Positions 24,171-33,150 are shown, counted from the first letter of the stretch. The stretch: 64,000 nt of DNA from Plantibacter sp. VKM Ac-2880 (GCF_015351235.1 NZ_JADKSJ010000001.1:806001-870000); one strand, 5' to 3'. The notes: a model not told the origin generated them from the letters alone. A program made the numbers and translations.

Positions 24171-25292
24171 ATGACGAAACCGCCGACGGTCTACGACGTC
24201 GCGCACCACGCGGGCGTCTCCATCGCCACCGTCTCGCGGGTCCTCGGTCGTCCGGACGACGTGAAGCCGGCCACCCGCGACAAGGTGCTGGCCTCGGTCT
24301 CGGAACTCGGGTACGTCCCGAGTGGTGCCGCCCGTGGGCTCGCAGCCCGGCGCACCGGTGTCATCGGGCTGTTCTTCCAGGGGCTCGACGCCATGGACGA
24401 CCTCGGCGACATCGCGCTCGAAGGTGACGAGGCCGCTGCCGGGGGAGCCCGCGTCGTCCGCGACATCCCCGAACGGACCGACACGAGGACGCTGAACCTG
24501 TACTTCGACGAGGTCCTGCGCGGGTGCGAGCTCGAGTCCTGGCGGAGCGGCTTCGCCCTCCTCGTCGGTGTCGGCCGTGGGTCGACGGCGACGCAGACCG
24601 TGCGCGACATGGCGGGGCGCGTCGACGGGCTGATGGTCCTCGCCGGCAGCGCGAGCGAGGAGGAGCTCGCCAGGCTGTCGCGTCACGTCCCGATCGTGGT
24701 CATGGCCGGGCCCCGTCGCGGCGACGACCTCGACCACGTCTCGGTGAGCAACACCGAGGGCATGCGGACCCTCACGGCGCACCTCATCGACGACCTCGGT
24801 GCCCGCGAGCTCGAGTACGTGTCGGGCAGTCTCGGCTCGCCCGACGACGCGGAACGCTGGAGCGGCTTCCAGGCGGCGCTCGCCGAGCGCTCACTGAGCG
24901 TCCCGGAGGCGCCGACGCTGCGCGGCGACTTCACGCGGGAGGGCGGTCGCCGGGTGGGGCGGGAGCTGCTGAACCGGGGTGGCCTGCCGCGAGCGGTCGT
25001 CTGCGCCAACGACCAGATGGCGCTCGGGGTCATCGACGCCGCCCGGATCGCCGGGGTGGCGGTTCCGGACGAGCTCATCGTCACGGGCTTCGACGGCATC
25101 GACGCCGGCCGCCTCTCGACGCCGAGGCTCACGACCGTGCGCCAGCCGATGGAGACCCTCGGCCGGGTCTCGGTGCAGGCGCTCACCCGCCGACTGGCCG
25201 AACCGAAGCTCCCGGCGATGTCCGTCCGCCTGCCGGTCGAGGTCCTCCTCCGGGAGAGCTCCGAGTCGGGCGTCACCGTGTCCCTTCCCTAA
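24171..25292 (+). CDS. LacI-family transcriptional regulator
   Basis: The 373-residue repressor has an N-terminal LacI helix-turn-helix (TVYDVAHHAGVSIATVSRVL, residues 4-23) and hinge (PSGAARGLAARRTGVIGL), then a periplasmic-binding-like ligand domain ending VRLPVEVLLRES. Between the first strand (VIGLFFQG) and LYFDEVLRGCELESWRSGFA lies about 40 extra acidic residues not present in LacI or GalR. It precedes an ABC transporter/GH1 operon with a LacI-type dyad, so it probably senses an oligosaccharide. AAGGAAGG gives the ribosome site. Its TAA stop is part of palindromic repeat copy 2. Confidence 0.92.
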   Translation: MTKPPTVYDVAHHAGVSIATVSRVLGRPDDVKPATRDKVLASVSELGYVPSGAARGLAARRTGVIGLFFQGLDAMDDLGDIALEGDEAAAGGARVVRDIPERTDTRTLNLYFDEVLRGCELESWRSGFALLVGVGRGSTATQTVRDMAGRVDGLMVLAGSASEEELARLSRHVPIVVMAGPRRGDDLDHVSVSNTEGMRTLTAHLIDDLGARELEYVSGSLGSPDDAERWSGFQAALAERSLSVPEAPTLRGDFTREGGRRVGRELLNRGGLPRAVVCANDQMALGVIDAARIAGVAVPDELIVTGFDGIDAGRLSTPRLTTVRQPMETLGRVSVQALTRRLAEPKLPAMSVRLPVEVLLRESSESGVTVSLP

Positions 25293-25370
25293 CTCAGGAC
25301 GTGAGCGGCGTGTCGCCCGCGGAGCGCGAGTGCGTTGGCGGACACGCCGAGCCCTTCCTGAGTTAGGGAA
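25285..25370. repeat. Palindromic intergenic element, copy 2
   Basis: TTCCCTAACTCAGGA (25285-25299) pairs perfectly with TCCTGAGTTAGGGAA (25356-25370). A second pair, CGGCGTGTC and GACACGCCG, lies inside. The stop codon of the lacI-type gene (TAA 25290-25292) is within the left arm. Confidence 0.9.
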
Positions 25371-25395
25371 ATACGACACGGGTTGCACAGGGCAA

Positions 25396-25409
25396 TGTAT
25401 GCGCTTACA
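25396..25409. promoter_or_regulatory. LacI-type operator before the ABC/GH1 operon
   Basis: TGTATGCGCTTACA is a near-perfect dyad with a central GC step, the usual form of LacI/GalR operators. It lies 36 bases before the start of the substrate-binding protein gene and just downstream of the LacI-type regulator. Confidence 0.75.
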
Positions 25410-25444
25410 CTCAACGGGTACAGACTTCAGCAAGGACGGTGGCG

Positions 25445-27121
25445 ATGACGCACACGACGCACGAGCGGACCAAGGTCCGCAGGCGCAGACGACTCGGAGC
25501 GGCGGCGATGATCGCCGCGGCGGCCCTGCTCGTCTCCGGCTGCAGCATCCAGATCAAGAGCGAGCCGGATCCCTCGATCCCCGCCGACACGATGCTGCTG
25601 GCCTCCGACAAGGGCACCCCGATGCTCGAGCGGAACTTCAACCCCTACCTCGTGAACAAGCGCTCGGCCTCGAGCTACATCTACGAGCCCCTCGTGATCA
25701 TCAACGTGCTCGACGGCAAGGAGACGCCGTGGCTCGCCGAGAAGGTCGACCTCCCCGACGCGCGCACGATCGACTACACGATCCGCGAGGGTGCGACCTG
25801 GTCGGACGGCGAGGCCTTCACGCCTGAGGACGTCAAGTTCACCTTCGACCTCATCAAGCAGTACCCGACGCTCGACCAGAAGGGCGCCTGGCAGCACATC
25901 GACACGATCGAGGTGAAGGGCCAGCACGTCATCATGCACCTGCTCGACGACGACGCCCCCGCGGCCGACATCGTCTCGCAGACGCTCATCGTCCCCGAAC
26001 ACATCTGGAAGGACGTCAAGAGCCCCGACACCTGGCGCAACCCGAACCCGGTCGGCACCGGCCCCTACGTCCTCGGCAACTACACCTCCCAGCAGTACAC
26101 GATGGACAAGAACGAGACGTACTGGCAGGCCGACAAGATCGAGGTCAACCACCTCGTGATCCCCGCGGCCACCGGCGAGCTCGACATCGTGACGAAGGGC
26201 TTCGACTGGGCCTACTCGTTCCTGTCGAACGTCGAAGGCACCTGGGGTGCGGCCAACGACCACAACAAGTTCTGGTTCCCGCCGGGCGGCGTGATCGGGC
26301 TCGTGCCCAACATGGACGTCGCCCCGTTCGACAACGTCGACGTCCGTCGCGGCATCGCCCTGGCGCTCGATCGCGACAAGATCGCCGACGCGGCAACGGA
26401 GGGTTACCTCGGCGCGGCCGGCCAGTCGAGCCTCATGCTCCCGAACCAGGAGGACGAACTCGACCCGACCCTGCCGAACCAGGGCATGATCACTCAGGAC
26501 ACCGCCGGGGCCCTCGAAGCCTTCGCCGCCGCCGGATACACACAGCAGGACGGCAAGCTCGTCGACGCGGCGGGCAAGCAGTTCAGCTTCTCGATCACGA
26601 CGGCCAACGGCTACGCCGACTGGCTGCGCGCGGTCCAGGAGGTCCGCAAGGAACTCGGTGCCCTCGGCATCGACGTGCAGATCAAGCAGCCGCAGCCCCC
26701 GGGCTACCAGCAGGCCATCCAGAGCGGCACCTTCGAGGTCGCGATGGGCGGCATGGGCAACGGCATCATGTTCCAGGGCTTCAACAACAGCTTCAACAGC
26801 GAGTTCGCGAAGCCGCTCGGCGAGACGACGTCCAGCAACTTCGGTCGCTACCGCAACCCGCAGATGGACGCGCTGCTCGCCCAGTACAAGGCGACCACCG
26901 ACGAGGCGACCCGCCTGGGGCTGAGCCACCAGATGCAGCAGATCGTCTACAGCGACTTCCCGGTCATCGGGATGTACTACGGCGGACTCTGGGGCCTCTA
27001 CAACGACAAGAAGTTCACCGGCTGGCCCGACGCGGACAACCCGTACGCGCCGCTCCAGACCTACGACCAGACCCCGCTCCTCGTGTTCACGCACCTCAAG
27101 CTCCGGAAGGACGGTGAGTGA
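25445..27121 (+). CDS. ABC transporter family 5 substrate-binding lipoprotein
   Basis: The 558-residue protein starts with a basic segment, a hydrophobic stretch and the lipobox LLVSGCS, with lipidated Cys33. The body matches the family 5 (peptide/oligosaccharide/nickel) binding proteins: GTPMLERNFNPYLV, WSDGEAFTPEDVKFTFDLIK and NPNPVGTGPYVL. Next to a GH1 beta-glucosidase and a LacI regulator it more likely binds beta-oligosaccharides than peptides; family 5 members for cello-oligosaccharides are known. AAGGA at 25432-25436 fits ATG 25445; a GTG at 25439 is possible. Confidence 0.92.
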   Translation: MTHTTHERTKVRRRRRLGAAAMIAAAALLVSGCSIQIKSEPDPSIPADTMLLASDKGTPMLERNFNPYLVNKRSASSYIYEPLVIINVLDGKETPWLAEKVDLPDARTIDYTIREGATWSDGEAFTPEDVKFTFDLIKQYPTLDQKGAWQHIDTIEVKGQHVIMHLLDDDAPAADIVSQTLIVPEHIWKDVKSPDTWRNPNPVGTGPYVLGNYTSQQYTMDKNETYWQADKIEVNHLVIPAATGELDIVTKGFDWAYSFLSNVEGTWGAANDHNKFWFPPGGVIGLVPNMDVAPFDNVDVRRGIALALDRDKIADAATEGYLGAAGQSSLMLPNQEDELDPTLPNQGMITQDTAGALEAFAAAGYTQQDGKLVDAAGKQFSFSITTANGYADWLRAVQEVRKELGALGIDVQIKQPQPPGYQQAIQSGTFEVAMGGMGNGIMFQGFNNSFNSEFAKPLGETTSSNFGRYRNPQMDALLAQYKATTDEATRLGLSHQMQQIVYSDFPVIGMYYGGLWGLYNDKKFTGWPDADNPYAPLQTYDQTPLLVFTHLKLRKDGE

Positions 27122-28101
27122 CCGTGTACATGGTGCGCAAACTCGGCCTCTTCGTCCTCACCCTGTGGGCGGCCGTCACGCTGAACTTCCTCCTGCCGCG
27201 GCTGATGCCGGGTTCCCCGACCGACGCCGCGATCGCGAAGCTCGCGCAGAACGGTCCCGTCTCCGCGGCGACGCGGGCGGCGATCGAGGCGCAGCTCGGT
27301 GTCCCCGGTGGCAACCTGTGGGAGCAGTACGTCACGTACCTCCACCAGGTCGTCACCCTCGACTTCGGGGTCTCCTACACCTTCTTCCCACAGTCCGTCG
27401 GTGAACTCATCTGGCAGGCGTTCCCGTACACGATCATCCTGCTCGGCATCGTCACGATCGTCGCGTTCATCCTCGGCACGCTCATCGGCGTGCTGGCGGC
27501 CTGGCGACGGAACACCTGGCTCGACGCCCTGCCGACCCTGACCGGTACCTTCGCGAGCACGTTCCCGTACTTCTGGACCGCGCTGCTCCTGCTGTTCTTC
27601 GCCGGGTACGTCCTCCACTGGTTCCCGACCTCGGGCGCCTTCGGACCGACGGCCTCACCGGCCTTCACCTGGGACTTCATCGTCGACGTCGCGTACCACG
27701 CGGTGCTGCCGGCGCTGACGATCCTCGTCACCAGCCTCGGCGGGTGGATCATCGGCATGCGCAACGCGATGATCAACACGCTCGGTGACGACTACGTGAC
27801 CTTCGCCGAGGCGAACGGGCTCCGCGGTCGCACGGTGGCCGTCAAGTACGCGGCCCGCAACGCGATCCTCCCGAACCTCACCGGCTTCGGGCTCGCGCTC
27901 GGCGGTGTGGTCGGTGGCTCGATCCTCGTGGAGCAGGTGTTCGGATACCCCGGTATCGGCTTCCTCCTGTTCAACGCGGTGATCGGTCAGGACTACCCGC
28001 TCATGCAGGCGCTCTTCCTGCTCATCACGGTGAGCGTGCTCGTCGCCAACTTCCTCGTCGACATCCTGTACGGCGTACTCGACCCAAGGACCCGCCGATG
28101 A
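27118..28101 (+). CDS. ABC transporter permease (DppB/OppB type)
   Basis: The 327-residue inner-membrane permease has six membrane segments and the EAA loop (VTFAEANGLRGRTVAVKYAA) that contacts the ATPase. The first segment (LGLFVLTLWAAVTLNFLLPR) is typical of DppB/OppB. GTG 27118 overlaps the previous stop (GTGA) with GGAAGGAC just upstream; an ATG four codons later is an alternative. It forms a heterodimer with the next gene product. Confidence 0.92.
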   Translation: MTVYMVRKLGLFVLTLWAAVTLNFLLPRLMPGSPTDAAIAKLAQNGPVSAATRAAIEAQLGVPGGNLWEQYVTYLHQVVTLDFGVSYTFFPQSVGELIWQAFPYTIILLGIVTIVAFILGTLIGVLAAWRRNTWLDALPTLTGTFASTFPYFWTALLLLFFAGYVLHWFPTSGAFGPTASPAFTWDFIVDVAYHAVLPALTILVTSLGGWIIGMRNAMINTLGDDYVTFAEANGLRGRTVAVKYAARNAILPNLTGFGLALGGVVGGSILVEQVFGYPGIGFLLFNAVIGQDYPLMQALFLLITVSVLVANFLVDILYGVLDPRTRR

Positions 28102-29018
28102 CCACCACACAGCACGTCAAGACACTGCAGTCCGACGAGGCCGTCCGTCCGCCGAGGAAGTTCGCCTTCATCGGTCGCTCGGCGGCGACGCTCTGGGCCA
28201 ACTGGAAGTCTCGCCTCGGCCTGATCATCCTCGGCTTCTTCATCCTCGTGGCGATCTTCGCGCCGCTCCTCGCCCCGTACGGTGCCAGCCAGGACGGCTT
28301 CCCGCGGAACGCCGACTCGAGCCCCGAGCACTGGTTCGGGACGACGGCGGCGGGCGAGGACGTCCTCAGTCAGCTCATCTACGGCTCGCAGATCAGCGTC
28401 ACCGTCGGTTTCATCGCCGGCATCCTGTCGACGATCGTCGCGGTCCTGATCGGCCTCAGCTGGGGCTACATCAAGGGCTTCGGCGCCGAGGTCGTGAACT
28501 TCATCGTCAACCTGTTCCTCGTGGTGCCGGGTCTGCCGCTCATGATCGTCATCGCCGCGTACCTCCAGAACGGTGGACTGGTGATGATCGTCGCGGTCAT
28601 CGTCATCACCGGGTGGGCGTGGGGAGCCCGCGTGCTCCGCAGTCAGACGCAGTCGCTCCGTTCGCGGGACTTCGTGACGGCGGCCCGCTTCTCCGGCGAC
28701 CGCCCGTTCCGCATCGTGTTCAACGAGATCCTCCCGAACATGACCTCGCTCATCGCCGGTGGCTTCTTCGGTGCCGCGACGAGCGCGATCCTGGCCGAGG
28801 CGGGCCTCGAGTTCCTCGGACTCGGCGACTCGTCGATCGTCAGCTGGGGAACGATCCTCTACTGGGCGCAGAACTCCAACGCCCTGCTCACCGGTCAGTG
28901 GATCCTCCTGTTCGCCCCCGGTCTCTGCATCGCGCTCCTCGCGATGAGCCTCACCCTCATCAACTTCGGTGTCGACGCGATCAGCAACCCGCGCCTCCGT
29001 GAAGGGAAGTCCCGATGA
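28098..29018 (+). CDS. ABC transporter permease (DppC/OppC type)
   Basis: The 306-residue permease has a hydrophilic N-terminus followed by NWKSRLGLIILGFFILVAIF (DppC/OppC start) and an EAA loop around SRDFVTAARFSGDRPFRIVF. It overlaps the preceding permease by four bases (ATGA). With its partner, the double ATPase and the lipoprotein it makes a complete importer. Confidence 0.92.
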   Translation: MTTTQHVKTLQSDEAVRPPRKFAFIGRSAATLWANWKSRLGLIILGFFILVAIFAPLLAPYGASQDGFPRNADSSPEHWFGTTAAGEDVLSQLIYGSQISVTVGFIAGILSTIVAVLIGLSWGYIKGFGAEVVNFIVNLFLVVPGLPLMIVIAAYLQNGGLVMIVAVIVITGWAWGARVLRSQTQSLRSRDFVTAARFSGDRPFRIVFNEILPNMTSLIAGGFFGAATSAILAEAGLEFLGLGDSSIVSWGTILYWAQNSNALLTGQWILLFAPGLCIALLAMSLTLINFGVDAISNPRLREGKSR

Positions 29019-30784
29019 ACGCCGTCAACCTCCAGGCCGACAGCGCACCGGCTCCGGCCCCCGGCACGGGAGCGCTGCTCGAGGTCCGTGACCTGTCCGT
29101 CGTCTACGAGTCCGTCGGTGCCGCACCGGTGCAGGCCGTCGACCACGTGTCATTCTCCGTCGGTGCCGGTGAGTTCATCGGCCTCGTCGGCGAGTCGGGC
29201 TCGGGCAAGTCCACACTCGGCTTCGCTGCCACCCGGCTGCAGAAGCCGCCGGCCCGCATCAACGGTGGCCAGATCCTCTTCGGGGGATCCGACATCCGCG
29301 AGCTCGGCGAGGAAGCGCTCCGCGAGCAGCGTCAGGGCGGGTTCGCCATGGTGCTGCAGTCGGGCATGAACGCGCTCAACCCGGTCCGCACGATCCGCAA
29401 CCACTTCGTCGACATCTTCAAGGCCCACGGGCACGTCTCCCGCGACCGCTGGGACGCACGGATGGCGGAGCTCGTCGAGAAGGTCGGGCTCACCCCGCAG
29501 GTCCTCGCCCGCTTCCCGGGCGAGCTGTCCGGCGGCATGCGCCAGCGCGTGTCCATCGCGCTCGCCCTCTCGCTCGAACCGCGACTCATGGTGTTCGACG
29601 AGCCGACCACCGCGCTCGACGTGCTCGTGCAGCACGCGATCATGGACACGATCACCGAGCTGCAGCAGTCGGAGGGCTTCACCGCCATCCTCATCAGCCA
29701 CGACCTCGGCGTCGTCCTCGAAGCGACGCAGCGGGTCCTCGTCATGCATGAGGGCCGGATCGTCGAGGACGCCCCGAGTCGCGACATCCTCGAGCGTCCG
29801 CAGGATCCGTACACCCGGATGCTGCTCAGCCACTACGCCGACCCGCGTGCCGCGGTCGTCGAACTGCCCGGCTTCCCGTCGCGGGCGAACCGCGGGACGG
29901 CTCCCGTCTCCGGCACCACGACGAGCGTCCCGACCGCGACGAGCGCGAGCTCCGAGTCGGGCAAGGCCTCGTCGCGCGCCGGTCGTTCGGCGGAGTCGGC
30001 GGTCATCGTGGACGCCGTCTCGAAGATCTACCCGCCGCCGCGCCGTGGAGAGTCCGCGGTCACGGCCGTCGACGACGTGTCGTTCACGCTGGAACCCGGG
30101 CAGTCGCTCGCCCTCGTCGGCGCCTCGGGCTCCGGCAAGTCGACGATCGCGAAGCTCATCACGGGCATCGAGAAGCCGACGTCCGGCGCGGTCCGGTTCG
30201 GCGACCTCGACGTCGCCCAGCTGAACCGGAAGGGCATCCGGAACCTGCACAAGAACGTGCAGATGATCTTCCAGGACCCGTACGCGGCGCTGAACCCGCT
30301 CCACACCGTCGAGTACACGCTCACCCGCCCGGTCGTGAACTTCACGGGGCTGAAGGGCGACGCGGTCCGCAGGCGCGTGCTCGAGCTCCTGGAGACGGTG
30401 GGCCTCTCGCCGGTCGAGCAGTTCGCGGCGAAGCTGCCGCACCAGTTGTCGGGTGGACAGCGGCAGCGTGTCGTGATCGCCCGGGCGCTCGCGAGTGACC
30501 CGCAGGTGCTCATCGCCGACGAGCCCGTGTCGATGCTCGACGTGTCGCTCCGGGCCGGCGTGCTCGCCCTGCTCGAGGACCTGCGCGAGCAGTGGGGCGT
30601 GTCGATGCTCTACATCACGCACGACCTGCTGTCGGCGCGACTCGTGACCGACAACATCATGGTCCTCAACCAGGGTCGCGTCGTCGAGCGCGGCGAGACC
30701 GCGCACGTCCTGCAGCACCCGCAGGATCCGTACACGATCCAGCTGCTCGACGCGGTCCCTAACCCGGCGCGCGCCAAGCGCTGA
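29015..30784 (+). CDS. ABC transporter ATPase with two fused nucleotide-binding domains
   Basis: This 589-residue protein fuses the DppD- and DppF-like halves. The first domain has GESGSGKST, ELSGGMRQRVS and LMVFDEPTTALD; the second has GASGSGKST, QLSGGQRQRVV and VLIADEPVSMLD. A Ser/Thr/Ala-rich linker (around residues 290-330) separates them. ATG 29015 overlaps the permease stop by four bases. The fused arrangement is common for actinomycete family 5 importers. Confidence 0.93.
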   Translation: MNAVNLQADSAPAPAPGTGALLEVRDLSVVYESVGAAPVQAVDHVSFSVGAGEFIGLVGESGSGKSTLGFAATRLQKPPARINGGQILFGGSDIRELGEEALREQRQGGFAMVLQSGMNALNPVRTIRNHFVDIFKAHGHVSRDRWDARMAELVEKVGLTPQVLARFPGELSGGMRQRVSIALALSLEPRLMVFDEPTTALDVLVQHAIMDTITELQQSEGFTAILISHDLGVVLEATQRVLVMHEGRIVEDAPSRDILERPQDPYTRMLLSHYADPRAAVVELPGFPSRANRGTAPVSGTTTSVPTATSASSESGKASSRAGRSAESAVIVDAVSKIYPPPRRGESAVTAVDDVSFTLEPGQSLALVGASGSGKSTIAKLITGIEKPTSGAVRFGDLDVAQLNRKGIRNLHKNVQMIFQDPYAALNPLHTVEYTLTRPVVNFTGLKGDAVRRRVLELLETVGLSPVEQFAAKLPHQLSGGQRQRVVIARALASDPQVLIADEPVSMLDVSLRAGVLALLEDLREQWGVSMLYITHDLLSARLVTDNIMVLNQGRVVERGETAHVLQHPQDPYTIQLLDAVPNPARAKR

Positions 30785-30791
30785 GCCCCTT

Positions 30792-30850
30792 GGTCCCTGA
30801 GCTTGTCGAGGGGCCACACCACTTCCGGTCCCTGAGCTCGTCGAAGGGCC
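30792..30850. repeat. Two direct copies of a GGTCCCTGAGC-type repeat
   Basis: GGTCCCTGAGCTTGTCGAGG begins at 30792 and GGTCCCTGAGCTCGTCGAAG at 30827, both ending in GGGCC. They fill the 97-base gap between the ABC ATPase and GH1 genes. Five related copies occur at 50837-50969. Confidence 0.8.
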
Positions 30851-30881
30851 CAACCACGAACACGAAACAGGAGCAACACCC

Positions 30882-32093
30882 GTGCTGACCTTCCCCGACG
30901 GCTTCCTCTGGGGCGCCGCCACCGCCGCCCACCAGATCGAGGGCAACAACATCAACAGCAACTGGTGGGTGCACGAGCACGAAGCCGGGACGAACATCGT
31001 CGAGCCCTCGGGCGACGCGATGGACAGCTACCACCGCTACCGCGAGGACATGCAGCTGCTCGCCGACGCGGGGCTCAACACCTACCGCTTCAGCATCGAG
31101 TGGGCACGCATCGAGCCCGAACGCGGTGTCGTGTCGCGCGCCGAGGTCGACCACTACCGGCGTATGGTCGACACCGCGCACGAGCTCGGCCTCAACCCGG
31201 TCGTCACGCTCATGCACTTCACGGTGCCGCGCTGGTTCGAGCGTGACGGGTTCTGGCGGGCGAAGGACGCCGCCGACCTGTTCGCGCGCTACACCGAGCT
31301 GACCCTGCCGATCGTCGGCGAGGGCGTCGAGCACGTCTGCACGATCAACGAGCCGAACATCGCCGCGATGCTCGCCGGTGGTGAGGACGCCGCGAACCTC
31401 GTCGCGTACGGGCTCCCCAATCCGGACCTCTTCGTCGCCGACGCGCTGCTCGAATCGCACAAGCGTTCGCGTGAGGTCCTGTCACAGGTCTCGGGACTGA
31501 AGTCCGGCTGGACCATCGCCACCCAGGCGTTCCGCTCGAACGGTGAACCCGGTTCGGACGAGATGCTCCGCGAGTACGGCTACCCGCGTGACGACTGGTA
31601 CCTCGAGCAGTCCGCAGGCGACGACTTCCTCGGTGTCCAGGCGTACACGCGCACGTTCATCGGGCCGAAGGGTCCGCTGCCCGTCGAGGACGGCGTCGAG
31701 ACGACCCTCACCGGGTGGGAGTTCTACCCGCCGGCTGCCGCCGAGGGTGTGCGGAGCGCGTGGGAGCTGTCTGGTGGCGTGCCGATCATGATCACCGAGA
31801 ACGGCATCGCGACCTCCGACGACACGCGTCGGATCGACTACACCGACGGTGCGCTGCGCGAGTTGCACGCGTGCATCCAGGACGGCATCCAGCTCGAGGG
31901 CTACCTCCACTGGAGTGCCCTCGACAACTACGAGTGGGCGAGTGGATTCCGGCCGACCTTCGGGCTCATCGCCGTCGACCGCGAGACCTTCGTACGGACG
32001 CCGAAGCCGAGTCTCGCGTGGCTCGGGAACGTCGCGAAGGCGAACGGCCTGACCGACGAGCGGAGTATCGCTGCTGCCCTGTCCTGTCCCTAA
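30882..32093 (+). CDS. Glycoside hydrolase family 1 beta-glucosidase
   Basis: The 403-residue enzyme has the GH1 signatures FPDGFLWGAATAAHQIEGN at the N-terminus, TINEPN with the acid/base Glu (around residue 157) and ITENG with the nucleophile Glu (around residue 306). No signal peptide, so it acts on imported sugar in the cytoplasm. It is shorter than the usual ~450 residues. GTG 30882 is preceded by AACAGGAG. The last gene of the LacI-controlled operon, its TAA stop comes from palindromic repeat copy 3. Exact substrate (cellobiose, other beta-glycosides or beta-galactosides) is unknown. Confidence 0.92.
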   Translation: MLTFPDGFLWGAATAAHQIEGNNINSNWWVHEHEAGTNIVEPSGDAMDSYHRYREDMQLLADAGLNTYRFSIEWARIEPERGVVSRAEVDHYRRMVDTAHELGLNPVVTLMHFTVPRWFERDGFWRAKDAADLFARYTELTLPIVGEGVEHVCTINEPNIAAMLAGGEDAANLVAYGLPNPDLFVADALLESHKRSREVLSQVSGLKSGWTIATQAFRSNGEPGSDEMLREYGYPRDDWYLEQSAGDDFLGVQAYTRTFIGPKGPLPVEDGVETTLTGWEFYPPAAAEGVRSAWELSGGVPIMITENGIATSDDTRRIDYTDGALRELHACIQDGIQLEGYLHWSALDNYEWASGFRPTFGLIAVDRETFVRTPKPSLAWLGNVAKANGLTDERSIAAALSCP

Positions 32094-32171
32094 CTCAGGA
32101 GACGTGCGGCGTGTCGGAGGCCCCCGGGTACCGGAGGGCGGCGACGCGCGGCGAAGTCCTGAGTTAGGGAC
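32086..32171. repeat. Palindromic intergenic element, copy 3
   Basis: GTCCCTAACTCAGGA (32086-32100) pairs perfectly with TCCTGAGTTAGGGAC (32157-32171). GCGGCGTGTC lies inside the left arm and a degenerate complement near the right. The GH1 stop codon TAA 32091-32093 is in the left arm. Confidence 0.9.
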
Positions 32172-32197
32172 GGATGGGTCTGGCGAGGAACGCGTTT

Positions 32198-32282
32198 TCT
32201 CCAACTCAGGAGAGGTGCGGCGTGTCGGAGGGCCCCGGGTGCCGGTGGGTGCCGACACGCGGTGAGGTCCTGAGTTAGGGAC
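32198..32282. repeat. Palindromic intergenic element, copy 4
   Basis: A copy in tandem with copy 3, 27 bases further on. The left arm is degenerate (TCTCCAACTCAGGA from 32198), the right arm is complete (TCCTGAGTTAGGGAC, 32268-32282), with inner GCGGCGTGTC and GACACGC. The interior GGAGGGCCCCGGGTGCCGG closely matches copy 3. Confidence 0.88.
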
Positions 32283-32300
32283 AGGCGGGACGAACGGAGT

Positions 32301-32332
32301 GAGCCCCGGGCAGCGGTTGCTGCCCGGGGCTC
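32301..32332. terminator. Strong terminator hairpin
   Basis: GAGCCCCGGGCAGC (32301-32314) pairs perfectly with GCTGCCCGGGGCTC (32319-32332) over the loop GGTT. It closes the gap between the convergent GH1 and MarR-like genes; the rest of that ~295-base gap is repeat copies 3 and 4. Confidence 0.88.
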
Positions 32333-32388
32333 TTCGGGTGGTGGTCCGGTGCGGTCTGCCTGCATGGGCCGGTGACGCCGGCGACCGA

Positions 32389-33150
32389 TCAGCGGTCGCC
32401 GCGAGGGCCGCGACCGGAGCGACCACCTGGGCCGCGTCCGCGGGCCGTGCGCGCGTCCCAGCCGAACGCGCGGGCGATGCTTCCGAGGCTGGCGACGGTG
32501 GTCGCGAGGTCCTCGGGCGAGACGGCGTCGGCGACGGTCTGGCGGACTGCGTCGACCTTGGTGCGGAGCGCGTCGTGCGCCTCGCGGCCGGCGTCCGTCA
32601 GGGTGATGCCGTCGGCGTCCACGGTGACCCAGCCGCGCGCGGCGAAGTCCATGACGATCTCGGCGGTCGAGCGACGGGGTCCGCGGTGTCCGCGGTGGTG
32701 GCCCGGGCCGAACGGTGCACCGCCGGAGCGGTGGTCACGGCCGAAGTCGCGCCCGGCGGGCCTGCCGTGTCCGAAGGCACGGTCGTGGCCGGAGTGGCCG
32801 TGCTCGTGATCGCTCGGACGCTCGGCCGCGTCGGTGTCGGTCGCCGTCTCAGCGGTGTGCTCAGGACGGCTGAATCCGCGACCGGGGCCGAACCCGCCGC
32901 GGCGACCGGATCCTCCGGGGCCGTGCGGTCCGCGACGGTGCGGGAGTGACGTGTCGATCTCGTCGACGCCCGTCGCGCCGGAGGCGATGAGCTCGAGGGT
33001 GCGCCAGCTTCGGCGACCGAGGCCGTCCTCGGCGAGCACATCGTGCATCGAGTGCTTGATCGCGTGGTCGACGGTGCGGAGCCAGAAGCCGAGCGGGCGT
33101 TGGGCGGACTGGCTGGTGGACTGCTCTGGGGAAGTCGTTGGGGTGTTCAT
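32389..33150 (-). CDS. MarR-like regulator with Gly/His/Arg-rich insert
   Basis: This 253-residue protein has an N-terminal helical part (GFWLRTVDHAIKHSMHDVLA, then RRSWRTLELIASGATGVDEI) and a C-terminal winged-helix/dimer part (IVMDFAARGWVTVDADGITL and following helices). About 110 residues of low complexity lie between them, rich in Gly, His, Arg and Pro (for example HEHGHSGHDRAFGHGRPAG). The insert sits about where the recognition helix should be, so DNA binding may be lost. AAGGAG precedes ATG 33150. It is divergent from a second MarR with a similar His-rich segment. Metal binding by the insert is a plausible inference. Confidence 0.7.
   Translation of the reverse strand: MNTPTTSPEQSTSQSAQRPLGFWLRTVDHAIKHSMHDVLAEDGLGRRSWRTLELIASGATGVDEIDTSLPHRRGPHGPGGSGRRGGFGPGRGFSRPEHTAETATDTDAAERPSDHEHGHSGHDRAFGHGRPAGRDFGRDHRSGGAPFGPGHHRGHRGPRRSTAEIVMDFAARGWVTVDADGITLTDAGREAHDALRTKVDAVRQTVADAVSPEDLATTVASLGSIARAFGWDARTARGRGPGGRSGRGPRGDR

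Noticed and set aside
23036-32282. Palindromic elements as ends of an insertion sequence or composite transposon
   Set aside because: No transposase, no target duplications recognised, and the enclosed genes form normal operons.
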